Below are positions 37,370 to 52,300 of a DNA stretch of 64,000 bases, in pieces. A program made the position numbers and the translations under genes. The stretch is from NCBI GenBank assembly GCA_965112735.1, contig OZ218951.1, forward strand, positions 2,604,001 through 2,668,000, in the 5' to 3' direction. The notes below the pieces were generated by a model. That model did not search any database. It was not told the DNA's origin and was given only the letters and a program-made list of their open reading frames with translations. Positions within the stretch are counted from its first letter, which is position 1; each line of letters begins with the position of its first letter. This DNA comes from Phaeosaccion multiseriatum (lineage: Eukaryota > Ochrophyta, other classes).

Positions 37370-40300
37370 AGTGCCACAGCGGTTCGGTTCTGGAAGATCT
37401 GCATTACTGTCAGAGCCTGCAGGAGTCACACAGACACAACAGGGTCAGCAACAAGGGCGAGACACAACACGACGAAAGCTTTGTGCTCAAAGTCACTCAC
37501 CTCGAAGCCGGGAACCTCTGCCCGGATACGCGAAACCGCCTGAGCCGCACTCAACGATGTTCCCCCCTCTGCGAACAAGTCGTCATTGGCCTGCAAGTGA
37601 GGCTGCTCCGTGGCCTGCCTCAGGATGCCCAGCACTTGGCGGGCAGTGTCGCCTAACGCCTCATCACCATCGGACGCCTTTACAGCGGTTTTGTTTCCCT
37701 TCGCTTCCGCCTTGATCATCCTCAGCACCTCTTTCACGTCTCTCTTCCCACTGCTCGTCATCGGTAGAGCATCCACGGCCACAGCCGTGCTCGGCACCAT
37801 GTATGACGGTAGCAGCCTGCTCACTCCTTGCAGCACCATCTCAACTTCGGCACTAGAAGGTGTCAGAGCCGCCACAACCGTCTCGCGCTCTCTGTCCACG
37901 GCTGCCACAGCGCTCCTCACACCCTCTTGATGGAGCAGCGCAGCCTCCACCTCGCCCAGCTCAATGCGATAGCCGCGCACCTTCACTTGAGAGTCTCGGC
38001 GACCGCTAAACACCAGCGATCCGTCTGCCAGCTGCCGCACCAAGTCACCCTGTCAGAACGTGTTCAGTTTGAGACGCGTCAGATCAGAACACTACAGCAT
38101 AGGCAGCAGAGAAACCTACCTCCACCCCACCCTGCGCTCTGCTTGTCACTGCAAGACATGCCAAAAGCAAGCCAAATGTACACACAACACACGCACACAC
38201 ACAAAGCCGCATACCCATGGGCAACCTTTTCGACTTACCGTACGATACACCCTGCGCTGGTCCGCCAGGAAGGGCGCGGGGATGAAGGCCTTCGACGTGA
38301 GCTCTGGGCGATTCAAGTATCCACGCGCCAGCTGTCTCCCCCCAATGCACAGCTCGCCCTCCACGCCCTGAGGCACCAGCTGCAGACGCTTGTCCACCAC
38401 ATACACTTGCACGCCGGCTCGAGGCTTGCCGATGACGGACGCACTCGACAGAGCCCTAGAGGAGTACTCATGTGCGATCACGGCAATAGTTGCCTCGGTT
38501 GGGCCGTAGCTATTGACAAGGCGCACACGGTGCCTCCACATGTCCACTTGGTCTTGCTTTATCGGTTCCCCACCCAAAGCGATCGACCGTAGGGTGGCCT
38601 CCTGCGCCCCTGTGGCGATGTCGTGCGGCCGAAGCAGCGACAGCAGTGAAGGGGTGCAATCAATGTCCGTCACCTTCAAAGATCGTATCAGCTCCGGCAG
38701 GTCATTCAGCATGGAGCCCTTCTCTGCCAAGCACAGCGTCGCCCCACACGACAACGTCCCGAACAGCAGCTCCACAGACGCATCAAATGTCAGAGCAGCA
38801 CTCAGGAGCACACGAGAAGATGCCGTTATCGTCAGTTCGAATTCGTAGAGCGTCGCCAGGAAGTTGGCCGTGCTTCTGTGCTCAATCATCACGCCCTTTG
38901 GCCGGCCGGTACTACCGGATGTGTAGATCACGTACGCCATGCTCTCGCCCACCGCGTGGCACACAGGCTCCGCGGTACCCTCCACTTGCATCACAGCCAC
39001 CACGTCCACACAGCTCGCGTCTCCGACACGCCGCGCTAAGCTGGCATCGGCGGATGCCAGCACCTCAGACTCGCCTGCTGCCTTTGCCGTCGTCAGAACG
39101 ACGCTCAGCCCGGCATCCTGTGCGATCATCGACAGCCTATCGTCGGGATGCTCGGGATCCAGGGGCACGTACGCCGCCCCGGCCTTGAGCACGCCCAGCA
39201 CTGCCACAACCGCCTCCACGCAGTCCCCAGCAATCAGCACCCCCACCAGGCACTCCGGCCCCACGCCCCTCCCCTGCAGCATGCATGCCACCGCATTCGC
39301 ATGCCCATTGAGCTCCCCGTAGCTCATCACCCGACCCGTCTCATACTCGTGCAGGGCTTCCTGCTCCGGACTGCGAGAGGCCACCTCTTCGAAAGCCGCG
39401 TGCAGGAGGGGTGGCGGTGGCGATGCTTCCTCTGCACCTCCCTGCTCGTCTCCATTGGCATCCCCCGCCACCAGTGCAGCGCCGCTCAACGTCTCCACCA
39501 CCTTCACACGGTCTTCGTGGGCCAAGAGATTCAGCTTCCACACGCTCTCGCCCGGCCTGCCCACTGCACTCTCCAGCAGCGCCAGGAAGCTCCGCGCCAG
39601 GGTCTCCACTGTGGCCTGGTCGAAGACCGCCGTATCGTAGCACAGGCTGCCGTGCATGTCCGACGCACTGTCCGTGCTGCGCACAAGGCTTAGCTCGATG
39701 TCAGTCTGGCTAAGATTAATGGCCTGCTGCTGTCCAGCCTCCTCCGTCATGATCTTGTGGAGTGCTCCAGCTGACAGCTGGGCCTCCTCCTCCACGGCGC
39801 TGGCATTTCCCTCCTGCAGTACAAAGAAGGCCTGCAGTGCCTTGCCACCACTCTTTCTGCCCAGCTGGGCCCGCTCCACCACCTTGTGGAACGGTGCCTC
39901 GGCATGCTTCATGGCACCCAGATACGCGACCTGTACGCGAAGCAGCACCTCCCCAAAGCTGGGGCTTCCTCCCAGGCCCAGACGGAACGCGAGGGTATTG
40001 ACGAAGCATCCCAGCACTCCTTCCAAGCCTTGCGCCACGTCTCTTCCGAAGTGCGCAGTGCCCACCACCACATCCTCCGCTCCGCACACACGAGCCAGCA
40101 GCACTTGGAACGCGCCCATGAGCCCCACAAACAGCGTGACGGAGCTGCTCGAGCATAGGTTGCTCAGCTTCACTATCAGCGAAGCCGGCAGAACAACAGC
40201 GACACTCCCGCCGCGCCCCCCCACAATCCCATCTTGACCTACAGTCTCCGTCAGATGCGGGCCGAAAGCACCGTGCGGTCGGTCGAGGGGCAGGGTCAGT

Positions 40301-43300
40301 GAAGGCGCCCCCGTTAGCTGCCCCTGCCAGTACTCCAACAGCTGCTCCAGGGCCAGGCCGTTGTCCCCGTCCAGTCGCGACCGCTGCCACCGGGAGTAGT
40401 CCGCATACCCAAACGGCAGAGCCGCTAGCGCCTTCGTCGCCTCTCGGCCAGACACGACAGCCCCCCACAGGACCAACAGCTCGCGCGAGAACAGCTTGGA
40501 TGACCACCCATCCATGATGGAGTGGTGGAAGACACACAGCACCGCTTGCCACCCCAGCGGGTGCTCCTTCTCATCATCCTGGGGCGGTGAAACGGTGACG
40601 ATGGTGCTGCGCCAGAGTGGCCTTTCCTCCTCCAAGTCAAACAGACGCCCCGCCTCTGCCAATAGCACGCTCTCGGCCTCTTCGTTGCTGTTCGCCTCGG
40701 CGGACAGGAGCACTGACGCCACAACCTCCGCTGCTGTGGTCTGCAGCCGCACCTGCTGCAGCGTCCCCTCCGGTGACCAGCTTAGCGCCAATCGCAGAAC
40801 ATCGTGACGCTCCACCATGGCGCACAGGGCACGGGACAAGCCGTCCACAACCTCGCTGGGCTCTCTCTCCGATTCGGAGCTGGGCATGGGCAGAAGCATG
40901 GGCACGTTGTATCGCGCCCTCCCGTCTGGGTCGCCCGCTCGCAGCACCACGTCCGACAGCAGCATGTGCTCCTGTTGGTACGACGCTGGAGCCTCACGAT
41001 GGTCGCCAACTCGCGATATCACCATCATACCAGGAAGCGTGTCCTCCCTGCTCGCACATAAGCGAGACACACCCCTCGCGGTGGGTGTCTGGAACATCTC
41101 TGCCACCTGGAGCGCCTGAGTACAGCAACGAGTAAAGATATCCGACGGTCCACAACTATATTAGCAAACCATTTGGAACTACCGGCCACACCAGAAAGAC
41201 AGCCCTCCATCCCACTCACCTCGAAGCCTGGCACCTCTGCGCGAATGCGTGCTGTGACACTTGCAGCGTCAAGCGAAGTGCCTCCCTCGGCGAACAAGTC
41301 GCCGCTGGCTCGCAGATCCGGTCGCCCAACAGCCTCTCGCATAATGCCGAGCACTTGACGGGTGGTGTCGTCCATAGGTGCGTCATCGCTGACGCCTAGG
41401 CTCCGCTGCCTGCCACGGCCATGGTCATGTGCCTCTCGAATGGCTCTAAGAACCTCTGTCACGTCTCGCTTCCCGCTGCTTGTCATCGGTAGAGCATCCA
41501 TGGCCACAGCCGTGCTCGGCACCATGTATGCCGGTAGCAGCTTGCTCACTCCTTGCAGTACCATATCAACTTCGGCACTAGAAGGTGTCAGAGCCGCCAC
41601 AACCGTCTCGCGCTCTCTGTCCACGGCTGCCACAGCGCTCCTCACACCCTCTTGATGGAGCAGGGCAGCCTCCACCTCGCCCAACTCAATGCGATGGCCG
41701 CGCACCTTCACTTGGGAGTCTCGGCGACCCCTAAACACCAGCGATCCGTCTGCCAGCTGCCGCACCAAGTCGCCCTGTCAGAACATAGTATGTTTTGAGT
41801 CGCGTCAGATCAGAACAGTGCACAGGGCGGGCAGCAGAGAGAACTACCTCCACCCCCCCCCCTTGCGCTCTCTTCTTGTCACTGCATGGCATGCTAAAAG
41901 CAAGCCAAATGTACACACAATACACGCACACACACAAAGCCGCACACCCATGGGCAACCTTTTCAACTTACCGTACGATACACCCTTCGCTGGTCCGTCA
42001 GGAAGGGCGCGGGGATGAAGGCCTTCGACGTGAGCTCTGGGCGATTCAAGTACCCACGCGCCAGCTGTCTCCCCCCAATGCACAGCTCGCCCTCCACGCC
42101 CTGAGGCACCAGCTGCAGACGCTTGTCCACCACATACACTTGCACGCCGGCTCGAGGCTTGCCGATAACGGACGCGCTCGGCACGGCAGACGGTGTGTAC
42201 TCGTGCCAGGTTACTACCACCGCCGTCTCTGTGGGTCCATAAATATTGCCCAGTCGCACTCGGTGTTTCCAGTAATCGACCTGCTCTTGACGTAAGGCCT
42301 CTCCCCCAAGCGCGATGGACCGAAGACTCGGGAAACCCACTTCCCCACCATGAGGCTGTGGGAGCAAAGACAGTAGTGACGGAGTGCACACCAAGAACGA
42401 TACCCCAAGCGAGCGCACAGCCTCTGGCAACTCGCTCAACATGGAGAGCTTTTGCACCAGGCACAGCGTCGCCCCGCATGACAGAGCCCCGAAGATCAAC
42501 GCCACTGACATATCGAAAGTCAAAGCGCTGCTCTGCAAAACCCGTGACGAAGGGTCTATGGTGCCCAACATTGTTTCGTAGATCGTCGCCATGAAGCCGG
42601 CCGCGTTTCTATGCTCGACCACCACACCTTTCGGTCGCCCGGTGCTTCCAGACGTGTATATCACATACGCCACATTGATGTCGACGGCCTTACACTCCAC
42701 CTCAGAGACTGTCGTAGCAGCCCCCTCGAGCTGCATCATGGTCCTCACATCCACACAGCTCGCGCCTGCGACGGTGCGAGCCGACCTACCGCCTGTGGGG
42801 AGGCCTTGCTCCACATGGTCCGCCCCAGTCGCTGCCGTGAGAACGACACTCAGCCCGGCGTCTTCTGCGATCATCGACAGCCTTTCGTCGGAATGCTCGG
42901 GATCCAGGGGCACGTACGCCGCCCCCGCCTTGAGCACGCCCAGCACTGCCACAACCGCCTCCACGCAGTCCCCAGCAATCAGCACCCCCACCAGGCACTC
43001 CGGCCCCACGCCCCTCCCCAGCAGCATGCACGCCACCGTATTCGCATGCCCATTCAGCTCCCCGTAGCTCATCACTCGATCTGTCTCATACTCGTGCAGG
43101 GCTTCCTGCTCCGGACTACGAGAGGCCATCTCTTCGAAAGCCGTGTGCAGGAGGGGCGGCGGTGGCGATGCTTCCTCTGCACCTCCCTCCTCGTCTCCAT
43201 TGGCATCCTCCGCCACCCGTGCAGCGCCGCTCAGCGTCTCCACCACCTTCACACGGTCCTCGTGTGCCAAGAGACTCAGCTTCCACACGCTCTCGCCCGG

Positions 43301-46300
43301 CCTGCCCACTGCACTCTCCAGCAGCGCCAGGAAGCTCCGCGCCAGGGTCTCCACTGTGGCCTGGTCGAATACCGCCGTATTGTAGCACAGGCTGCCGTGC
43401 ATGTCCGACGCACTGTCCGTGCTGCGGCGCACAAGGCTTAGCTCGATGTCAGTCTTGCTAAGATTATTGGCCTGCTGCTCTCCAGCCCCCTCCGTCATGA
43501 TCTTGTGGAGTGCTCCAGCTGACAGCTGGGCCTCCTCCTCCACGGCGCTGGCATTTCCCTCCTGCAGTACAAAGAAGGCCTGCAGTGCCTTGCCACCACT
43601 CTTTCTTCCCAGCTGGGCCCGCTCCGCCACCTTGTGGAACGGTGCCTCGGCATGCTTCATGGCACCCAGATACGCGACTTGTACGCGAAGCAGCACCTCC
43701 CGAAAGCTGGGGCTTCCTCCCAGGCCCAGACGGAACGCGAGGGTATTGACGAAGCATCCCAGCACGCCCTCCAAGCCTTGCGCCACGTCTCTTCCGAAGT
43801 GCGCAGTGCCCACCACCACATCCTCCGCTCCGCACACACGAGCCAGCAGCACTTGGAACGCGCCCATGAGCCCCACAAACAGCGTGGCGGAGCTGCTCGA
43901 GCATAGGTTGCTCAGCTTCACTATCAGCGAAGCCGGCAGAACAACAGCGACACTCCCGCCGCGCCCCCCCACAATCCCATCTTGACCTACGGTCTCCGTC
44001 AGATGCGGGCCGAAAGCACCGTGGGGTCGGTCGAGGGGCAGGGTCAGTGAAGACGCCCCCGTTAGCTGCCCCTGCCAGTACTCCAACAGCTGCTCCAGGG
44101 CCAGGCCGTTGTCCCCGTCCAGTCGCGACCGCTGCCACCGGGAGTAGTCCGCATACCCAAACGGCAGAGCCGCTAGCGCCTTCGTCGCCTCTCGGCCAGA
44201 CACGACAGCCCCCCACAGGACCAACAGCTCGCGCGAGAACAGCTTGGATGACCACCCATCCATGATGGAGTGGTGGAAGACACACAGCACCGCTTGCCGC
44301 CCCAGCGGGTGCTCCTTCTCACCATCCTGGGGCGGTGAAACGGTGACGATGGTGCTGCGCCAGAGTGGCCTTTCCTCCTCCAAGTCAAACAGGCGCCCCG
44401 CCTCTGCCAATAGCACGCTCTCGGTCTCTTCGATGCTGTTCGCCTCGGCGGACAGGAGCACTGACGCCACAACCTCCGCTGCTGTGGTCTGCAGCCGCAC
44501 CTGCTGCAGCGTCCCCTCCGGTGACCAGCCTAGCGCCAATCGCAGAACATCGTGACGCTCCACCATGGCGCACAGGGCACGGGACAAGCCGTCCACAACC
44601 TCGCTGGGCTCTCTCTCCGATTCGGAGCTGGGCACGGGTAGAAGCATGGGTACGTTGTATCGCGCCCTCCCGTCTGGGTCGCCCGCTCGCAGCGCCAGGT
44701 CCGACAGCAGCATGTGCTCCTGTTGGTACGACGCTGGAGCCTCACGATGGTCGCCAACTCGCGATATCACCATCATACCAGGAAGCGTGTCCTCCCTGCT
44801 CGCACATAAGCGAGACACACCCCTCGCGGTGGGTGTCTGGAACATCTCTGCCACCTGGAGCGCCTGAGTACAGCAACGAGTAAGGACATCCTATATTAGC
44901 AAACCATTTGGAACTACCGGCCACACCAGAAAGACAGCCCTCCATCCCACTCACCTCGAAGCCTGGCACCTCTGCGCGGATGCGTGCTGTGACACTTGCA
45001 GCGTCAAGCGAAGTGCCTCCCTCGGCGAACAAGTCGTCGCTGGATCGCAGATCCGGTCGCCCAACAGCCTCTCGCATAATGCCGAGCACTTGACGGGTGG
45101 TGTCGTCCAGAGGTCCGTCATCGCTGACGCCTAGGCTCCGCTGCCTGCCAGGACTATCATGATGTGTCGCTCGGATGGCTCTGAGAACCTCTTTCGCGTC
45201 TCGCTTCCCGCTGCTCGTCATCGGCAGAGCATCCACGGCCACAGCCTTGCTCGGCACCATGTATGCCGGTAGCAGCTTGCTCACTCCTTGCAGCACCATC
45301 TCCACGTCGGCACTAGAAGGTGTCAGAGCTGCCACAACCGTCTCGCTGTCTCTGTCCACGGCTGCCACAGCGCTCCTCACACCCTCTTGATGGAGCAGCG
45401 CAGCCTCCACCTCGCCCAGCTCAATGCGATAGCCGCGCACCTTCACTTGAGAGTCTCGGCGACCCCTAAACACCAGCGATCCGTCTGCCAGCTGCCGCAC
45501 CAAGTCGCCCTGTCAGAACGTAGTATGTTTTGAGTCGCGTCAGATCAGAACAGTGCAGTAAGGAGCAGAGAGAACTACCTCCATCCCCCCCCCCCCCTGC
45601 GCTCTCTTCTTTTCACCGCATGACAGGCCAAAAGCAAGCCAAATGTACACACAACACACGCACACACACAAAGCCGCACACCCATGGGCCACTTTTTCGA
45701 CTTACCGTACGATACACTCTGCGCTGATCCGTCAGGAAGGGCGCGGGGATGAAGGCCTTCGACGTGAGCTCTGGGCGATTCAAGTACCCACGGGCCAGCT
45801 GTCTCCCCCCAATGCACAGCTCGCCCTCCACGCCCTGAGGCACCAGCTGCAGACGCTTGTCCACCACATACACTTGCACGCCGGCTCGAGGCTTGCCGAT
45901 GACGAACCCACTCGACATGGCACCCTGACTGTACTTGTGCGTCGTCACGGCATTCGTTTCGGTTGGGCCGTAGCTATTGACAAGGCGAACACTGCGCCTC
46001 CACATGTCCACTTGGCCTTCCTTGATCGGCTCCCCAATCAATGCGATGGACCGTAAGGTGGCCTCCTTAGCTCCATTGGTGATGTCTTGCGGTCGAAGCA
46101 GCGACAGCAGTGACGGGGTGCAGTACATGTCTGTTACCCTCAAAGACTGTATCACCTCCGGCAGGTCGTTCAGCATGGAGCCCTTCGCTGCCAAGCAAAG
46201 CGTCGCCCCACACGACAACGGCCCAAACAGCGACGCCACAGACACATCAAATGTCAAAGCAGCACTCAGGAGCACACGAGAAGATGCCGTTATGGTCAGT

Positions 46301-49300
46301 TCCTCTTCGTAGAGAGTCGCCATGAAGCTGGCCGTGCTTCTGTGCTCAATCATCACGCCCTTTGGCCGGCCCGTACTACCGGACGTGTGAATCACGTACG
46401 CCATGCTCTCGCCCACGGCGTGGCACACAGGCTCCGCTGTACTCTCCACTTGCATCACAGCCACCACGTCCACACAGCTCGCGTCTCCGACACGACGCGC
46501 TAAGCTGGCATCGGCGGTTGCCAGCACCTCAGACTCGCCTACTGCCTTTGCCGTCGTCAGAACGACGCTCAGCCCCGCGTCTTGTGCGATCATCGACAGC
46601 CTATCGTCGGGATGCTCGGGATCCAGGGGCACGTACGCCGCCCCCGCCTTGAGCACGCCCAGCACTGCCACAACCGCCTCCACGCAGTCCCCAGCAATCA
46701 GCACCCCCACCAGGCACTCCGGCCCCACGCCCCTCCCCTGCAGCATGCACGCCACCGCATTCGCATGCCCATTGAGCTCCCCGTAGCTCATCACTCGATC
46801 TGTCTCATACTCGTGCAGGGCTTCCTGCTCCGGACTGCGAGAGGCCACCTCTTCGAAAGCCGTGTGCAGGAGGGGCGGCGGTGGCGATGCTTCCTCTGCA
46901 CCTCCCTCCTCGTCTCCATTGGCATCCTCCGCCACCAGTGCAGCGCCGCTCAGCGTCTCCACCACCTTCACACGGTCCTCGTGTGCCAAGAGACTCAGCT
47001 TCCACACGCTCTCGCCCGGCCTGCCCACTGCACTCTCCAGCAGCGCCAGGAAGCTCCGCGCCAGGGTCTCCACTGTGGCCTGGTCGAGCACCGCCGTATT
47101 GTAGCACAGGCTGCCGTGCATGTCCGACGCACTGTCCGTGCTGCGGCGCACAAGGCTTAGCTCGATGTCAGTCTTGCTAAGATTATTGGCCTGCTGCTCT
47201 CCAGCCCCCTCCGTCATGATCTTGTGGAGTGCTCCAGCTGACAGCTGGGCCTCCTCCTCCACGGCGCTGGCATTTCCCTCCTGCAGTAAAAAGAAGGCCT
47301 GCAGTGCCTTGCCACCACTCTTTCTTCCCAGCTGGGCCCGCTCCACCACCTTGTGGAACGGTGCCTCGGCATGCTTCATGGCACCCAAATACGCGCCCTG
47401 TACGCGAAGCAGCACCTCCCGAAAGCTGGGGCTTCCTCCCAGGCCCAGACGGAACGCGAGGGTGTTGACGAAGCATCCCAGCACTCCTTCCAAGCCTTGC
47501 GCCACGTCTCTTCCGAAGTGCGCAGTGCCCACCACCACATCCTCCGCTCCGCACACACGAGCCAGCAGCACTTGGAACGCGCCCATGAGCCCCACAAACA
47601 GCGTGGCGGAGCTGCTCGAGCATAGCTTGCTCAGCTTCACTATCAGCGAAGCCGGCAGAACAACAGCGACACTCCCGCCGCGCCCCCCCACAATCCCATC
47701 TTGACCTACAGTCTCCGTCAGATGCGGACCGAAAGCACCGTGGGGTCGGTCGAGGGGCAGGGTCAGTGAAGACGCCCCCGTTAGCTGCCCCTGCCAGTAC
47801 TCCAACAGCTGCTCCAGGGCCAGGCCGTTGTCCCCGTCCAGTCGCGACCGCTGCCACCGGGAGTAGTCCGCATACCCAAACGGCAGAGCCGCTAGCGCCT
47901 TCGTCGCCTCTCGGCCAGACACGACAGCCCCCCACAGGACCAACAGCTCGCGCGAGAACAGCTTGGATGACCACCCATCCATGATGGAGTGGTGGAAGAC
48001 ACACAGCACCGCTTGCCGCCCCAGCGGGGGCTCCTTCTCACCATCCTGGGGCGGTGCAACGGTGACGATGGTGCTGCGCCAGAGTGGCCTTTCCTCCTCC
48101 AAGTCAAACAGGCGCCCCGCCTCTGCCAATAGCACGCTCTCGGTCTCTTCGATGCTGTTCGCCTCGGCGGACAGGAGCACTGACGCCACAACCTCCGCTG
48201 CTGTGGTCTGCAGCCGCACCTGCTGCAGCGTCCCCTCCGGTGACCAGCCTAGCGCCAATCGCAGAACATCGTGACGCTCCACCATGGCGCACAGGGCACG
48301 GGACAAGCCGTCCACAACCTCGCTGGGCTCTCTCTCCGATTCGGAGCTGGGCACGGGTAGAAGCATGGGTACGTTGTATCGCGCCCTCCCGTCTGGGTCG
48401 CCCGCTCGCAGCGCCAGGTCCGACAGCAGCATGTGCTCCTGTTGGTACGACGCTGGAGCCTCACGATGGTCGCCAACTCGCGATATCACCATCATACCAG
48501 GAAGCGTGTCCTCCCTGCTCGCACATAAGCGAGACACACCCCTCGCGGTGGGTGTCTGGAACATCTCTGCCACCTGGAGCGCCTGAGTACAGCAACGAGT
48601 AAGGACATCCTATATTAGCAAACCATTTGGAACTACCGGCCACACCAGAAAGACAGCCCTCCATCCCACTCACCTCGAAGCCTGGCACCTCTGCGCGAAT
48701 GCGTGCTGTGACACTTGCAGCGTCAAGCGAAGTGCCTCCCTCGGCGAACAAGTCGTCGCTGGATCGCAGATCCGGTCGCCCAACAGCCTCTCGCATAATG
48801 CCGAGCACTTGACGGGTGGTGTCGTCCAGAGGTCCGTCATCGCTGACGCCTAGGCTCCGCTGCCTGCCAGGACTATCATGATGTGTCGCTCGGATGGCTC
48901 TGAGAACCTCTTTCGCGTCTCGCTTCCCGCTGCTCGTCATCGGCAGAGCATCCACGGCCACAGCCTTGCTCGGCACCATGTATGCCGGTAGCAGCTTGCT
49001 CACTCCTTGCAGCACCATCTCCACGTCGGCACTAGAAGGTGTCAGAGCTGCCACAACCGTCTCGCTGTCTCTGTCCACGGCTGCCACAGCGCTCCTCACA
49101 CCCTCTTGATGGAGCAGCGCAGCCTCCACCTCGCCCAGCTCAATGCGATAGCCGCGCACCTTCACTTGAGAGTCTCGGCGACCCCTAAACACCAGCGATC
49201 CGTCTGCCAGCTGCCGCACCAAGTCGCCCTGTCAGAACGTAGTATGTTTTGAGTCGCGTCAGATCAGAACAGTGCAGTAAGGAGCAGAGAGAACTACCTC

Positions 49301-52300
49301 CATCCCCCCCCCCCCCTGCGCTCTCTTCTTTTCACCGCATGACAGGCCAAAAGCAAGCCAAATGTACACACAACACACGCACACACACAAAGCCGCACAC
49401 CCATGGGCCACTTTTTCGACTTACCGTACGATACACTCTGCGCTGATCCGTCAGGAAGGGCGCGGGGATGAAGGCCTTCGACGTGAGCTCTGGGCGATTC
49501 AAGTACCCACGGGCCAGCTGTCTCCCCCCAATGCACAGCTCGCCCTCCACGCCCTGAGGCACCAGCTGCAGACGCTTGTCCACCACATACACTTGCACGC
49601 CGGCTCGAGGCTTGCCGATGACGAACCCACTCGACATGGCACCCTGACTGTACTTGTGCGTCGTCACGGCATTCGTTTCGGTTGGGCCGTAGCTATTGAC
49701 AAGGCGAACACTGCGCCTCCACATGTCCACTTGGCCTTCCTTGATCGGCTCCCCAATCAATGCGATGGACCGTAACGTGGCATCCTTAGCACCATTGGTG
49801 ATGTCTTGCGGTCGAAGCAGCGACAGCAGTGACGGGGTGCAGTACATGTCTGTTACCCTCAAAGACTGTATCACCTCCGGCAGGTCGTTCAGCATGGAGC
49901 CCTTCGCTGCCAAGCAAAGCGTCGCCCCACACGACAACGGCCCAAACAGCGACGCCACAGACACATCAAAGGTCAAAGCAGCACTCAGGAGCACACGAGA
50001 AGATGCCGTTATGGTCAGTTCCTCTTCATAGAGAGTCGCCATGAAGCTGGCCGTGCTTCTGTGCTCAATCATCACGCCCTTTGGCCGGCCCGTACTACCG
50101 GACGTGTGAATCACGTACGCCATGCTCTCGCCCACGGCGTGGCACACAGGCTCCGCTGTACTCTCCACTTGCATCACAGCCACCACGTCCACACAGCTCG
50201 CGTCTCCGACACGACGCGCTAAGCTGGCATCGGCGGTTGCCAGCACCTCAGACTCGCCTACTGCCTTTGCCGTCGTCAGAACGACGCTCAGCCCCGCGTC
50301 TTGTGCGATCATCGACAGCCTATCGTCGGGATGCTCGGGATCCAGGGGCACGTACGCCGCCCCCGCCTTGAGCACGCCCAGCACTGCCACAACCGCCTCC
50401 ACGCAGTCCCCAGCAATCAGCACCCCCACCAGGCACTCCGGCCCCACGCCCCTCCCCAGCAGCATGCATGCCACCGCATTCGCATGCCCATTGAGCTCCC
50501 CGTAGCTCATCACTCGATCTGTCTCATACTCGTGCAGGGCTTCCTGCTCCGGACTGCGAGAGGCCATCTCTTCGAAAGCCGCGTGCAGGAGGGGCGGCGG
50601 TGGCGATGCTTCCTCCGCACCTCCCTCCTCGTCTCCATTGGCATCCTCCGCCACCAGTGCAGCGCCGCTCAACGTCTCCACCACCTTCACACGGTCCTCG
50701 TGTGCCAAGAGACTCAGCTTCCACACGCTCTCGCCCGGCCTGCCCACTGCACTCTCCAGCAGCGCCAGGAAGCTCCGCGCCAGGGTCTCCACTGTGGCCT
50801 GGTCGAGCACCGCCGTATTGTAGCACAGGCTGCCGTGCATGTCCGACGCACTGTCCGTGCTGCGGCGCACAAGGCTTAGCTCGATGTCAGTCTTGCTAAG
50901 ATTATTGGCCTGCTGCTCTCCAGCCCCCTCCGTCATGATCTTGTAGAGTGCTCCAACTGACAGCTGGGCCTCCTCCTCCACGGCGCTGGCATTTCCCTCC
51001 TGCAGTAAAAAGAAGGCCTGCAGTGCCTTGCCACCACTCTTTCTGCCCAGCTGGGCCCGCTCCACCACCTTGTGGAACGGTGCCTCGGCATGCTTCATGG
51101 CACCCAAATACGCGCCCTGTACGCGAAGCAGCACCTCCCGAAAGCTGGGGCTTCCTCCCAGGCCCAGACGGAACGCGAGGGTGTTGACGAAGCATCCCAG
51201 CACTCCTTCCAAGCCTTGCGCCATGTCTCTTCCGAAGTGCGCAGTGCCCACCACCACATCCTCCGCTCCGCACACACGAGCCAGCAGCACTTGGAACGCG
51301 CCCATGAGCCCCACAAACAGCGTGGCGGAGCTGCTCGAGCATAGCTTGCTCAGCTTCACTATCAGCGAAGCCGGCAGAACAACAGCGACACTCCCGCCGC
51401 GCCCCCCCACAATCCCATCTTGACCTACAGTCTCCGTCAGATGCGGGCCGAAAGCACCGTGCGGTCGGTCGAGGGGCAGGGTCAGTGAAGACGCCCCCGT
51501 TAGCTGCCCCTGCCAGTACTCCAACAGCTGCTCCAGGGCCAGGCCGTTGTCCCCGTCCAGTCGCGACCGCTGCCACCGGGAGTAGTCCGCATACCCAAAC
51601 GGCAGAGCCGCTAGCGCCTTCGTCGCCTCTCGGCCAGACACGACAGCCCCCCACAGGACCAACAGCTCGCGCGAGAACAGCTTGGATGACCACCCATCCA
51701 TGATGGAGTGGTGGAAGACACACAGCACCGCTTGCCGCCCCAGCGGGGGCTCCTTCTCACCATCCTGGGGCGGTGCAACGGTGACGATGGTGCTGCGCCA
51801 GAGTGGCCTTTCCTCCTCCAAGTCAAACAGGCGCCCCGCCTCTGCCAATAGCACGCTCTCGGTCTCTTCGATGCTGTTCGCCTCGGCGGACAGGAGCACT
51901 GACGCCACAACCTCCGCTGCTGTGGTCTGCAGCCGCACCTGCTGCAGCGTCCCCTCCGGTGACCAGCCTAGCGCCAATCGCAGAACATCGTGACGCTCCA
52001 CCATGGCGCACAGGGCACGGGACAAGCCGTCCACAACCTCGCTGGGCTCTCTCTCCGATTCGGAGCTGGGCACGGGTAGAAGCATGGGTACGTTGTATCG
52101 CGCCCTCCCGTCTGGGTCGCCCGCTCGCAGCGCCAGGTCCGACAGCAGCATGTGCTCCTGTTGGTACGACGCTGGAGCCTCACGATGGTCGCCAACTCGC
52201 GATATCACCATCATACCAGGAAGCGTGTCCTCCCTGCTCGCACATAAGCGAGACACACCCCTCGCGGTGGGTGTCTGGAACATCTCTGCCACCTGCAGCG

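Noticed and set aside
40425-40724. CRISPR-like regular spacing in the synthetase
   Set aside because: The periodicity is module duplication at 3.7 kb; no short repeats with unique spacers exist.
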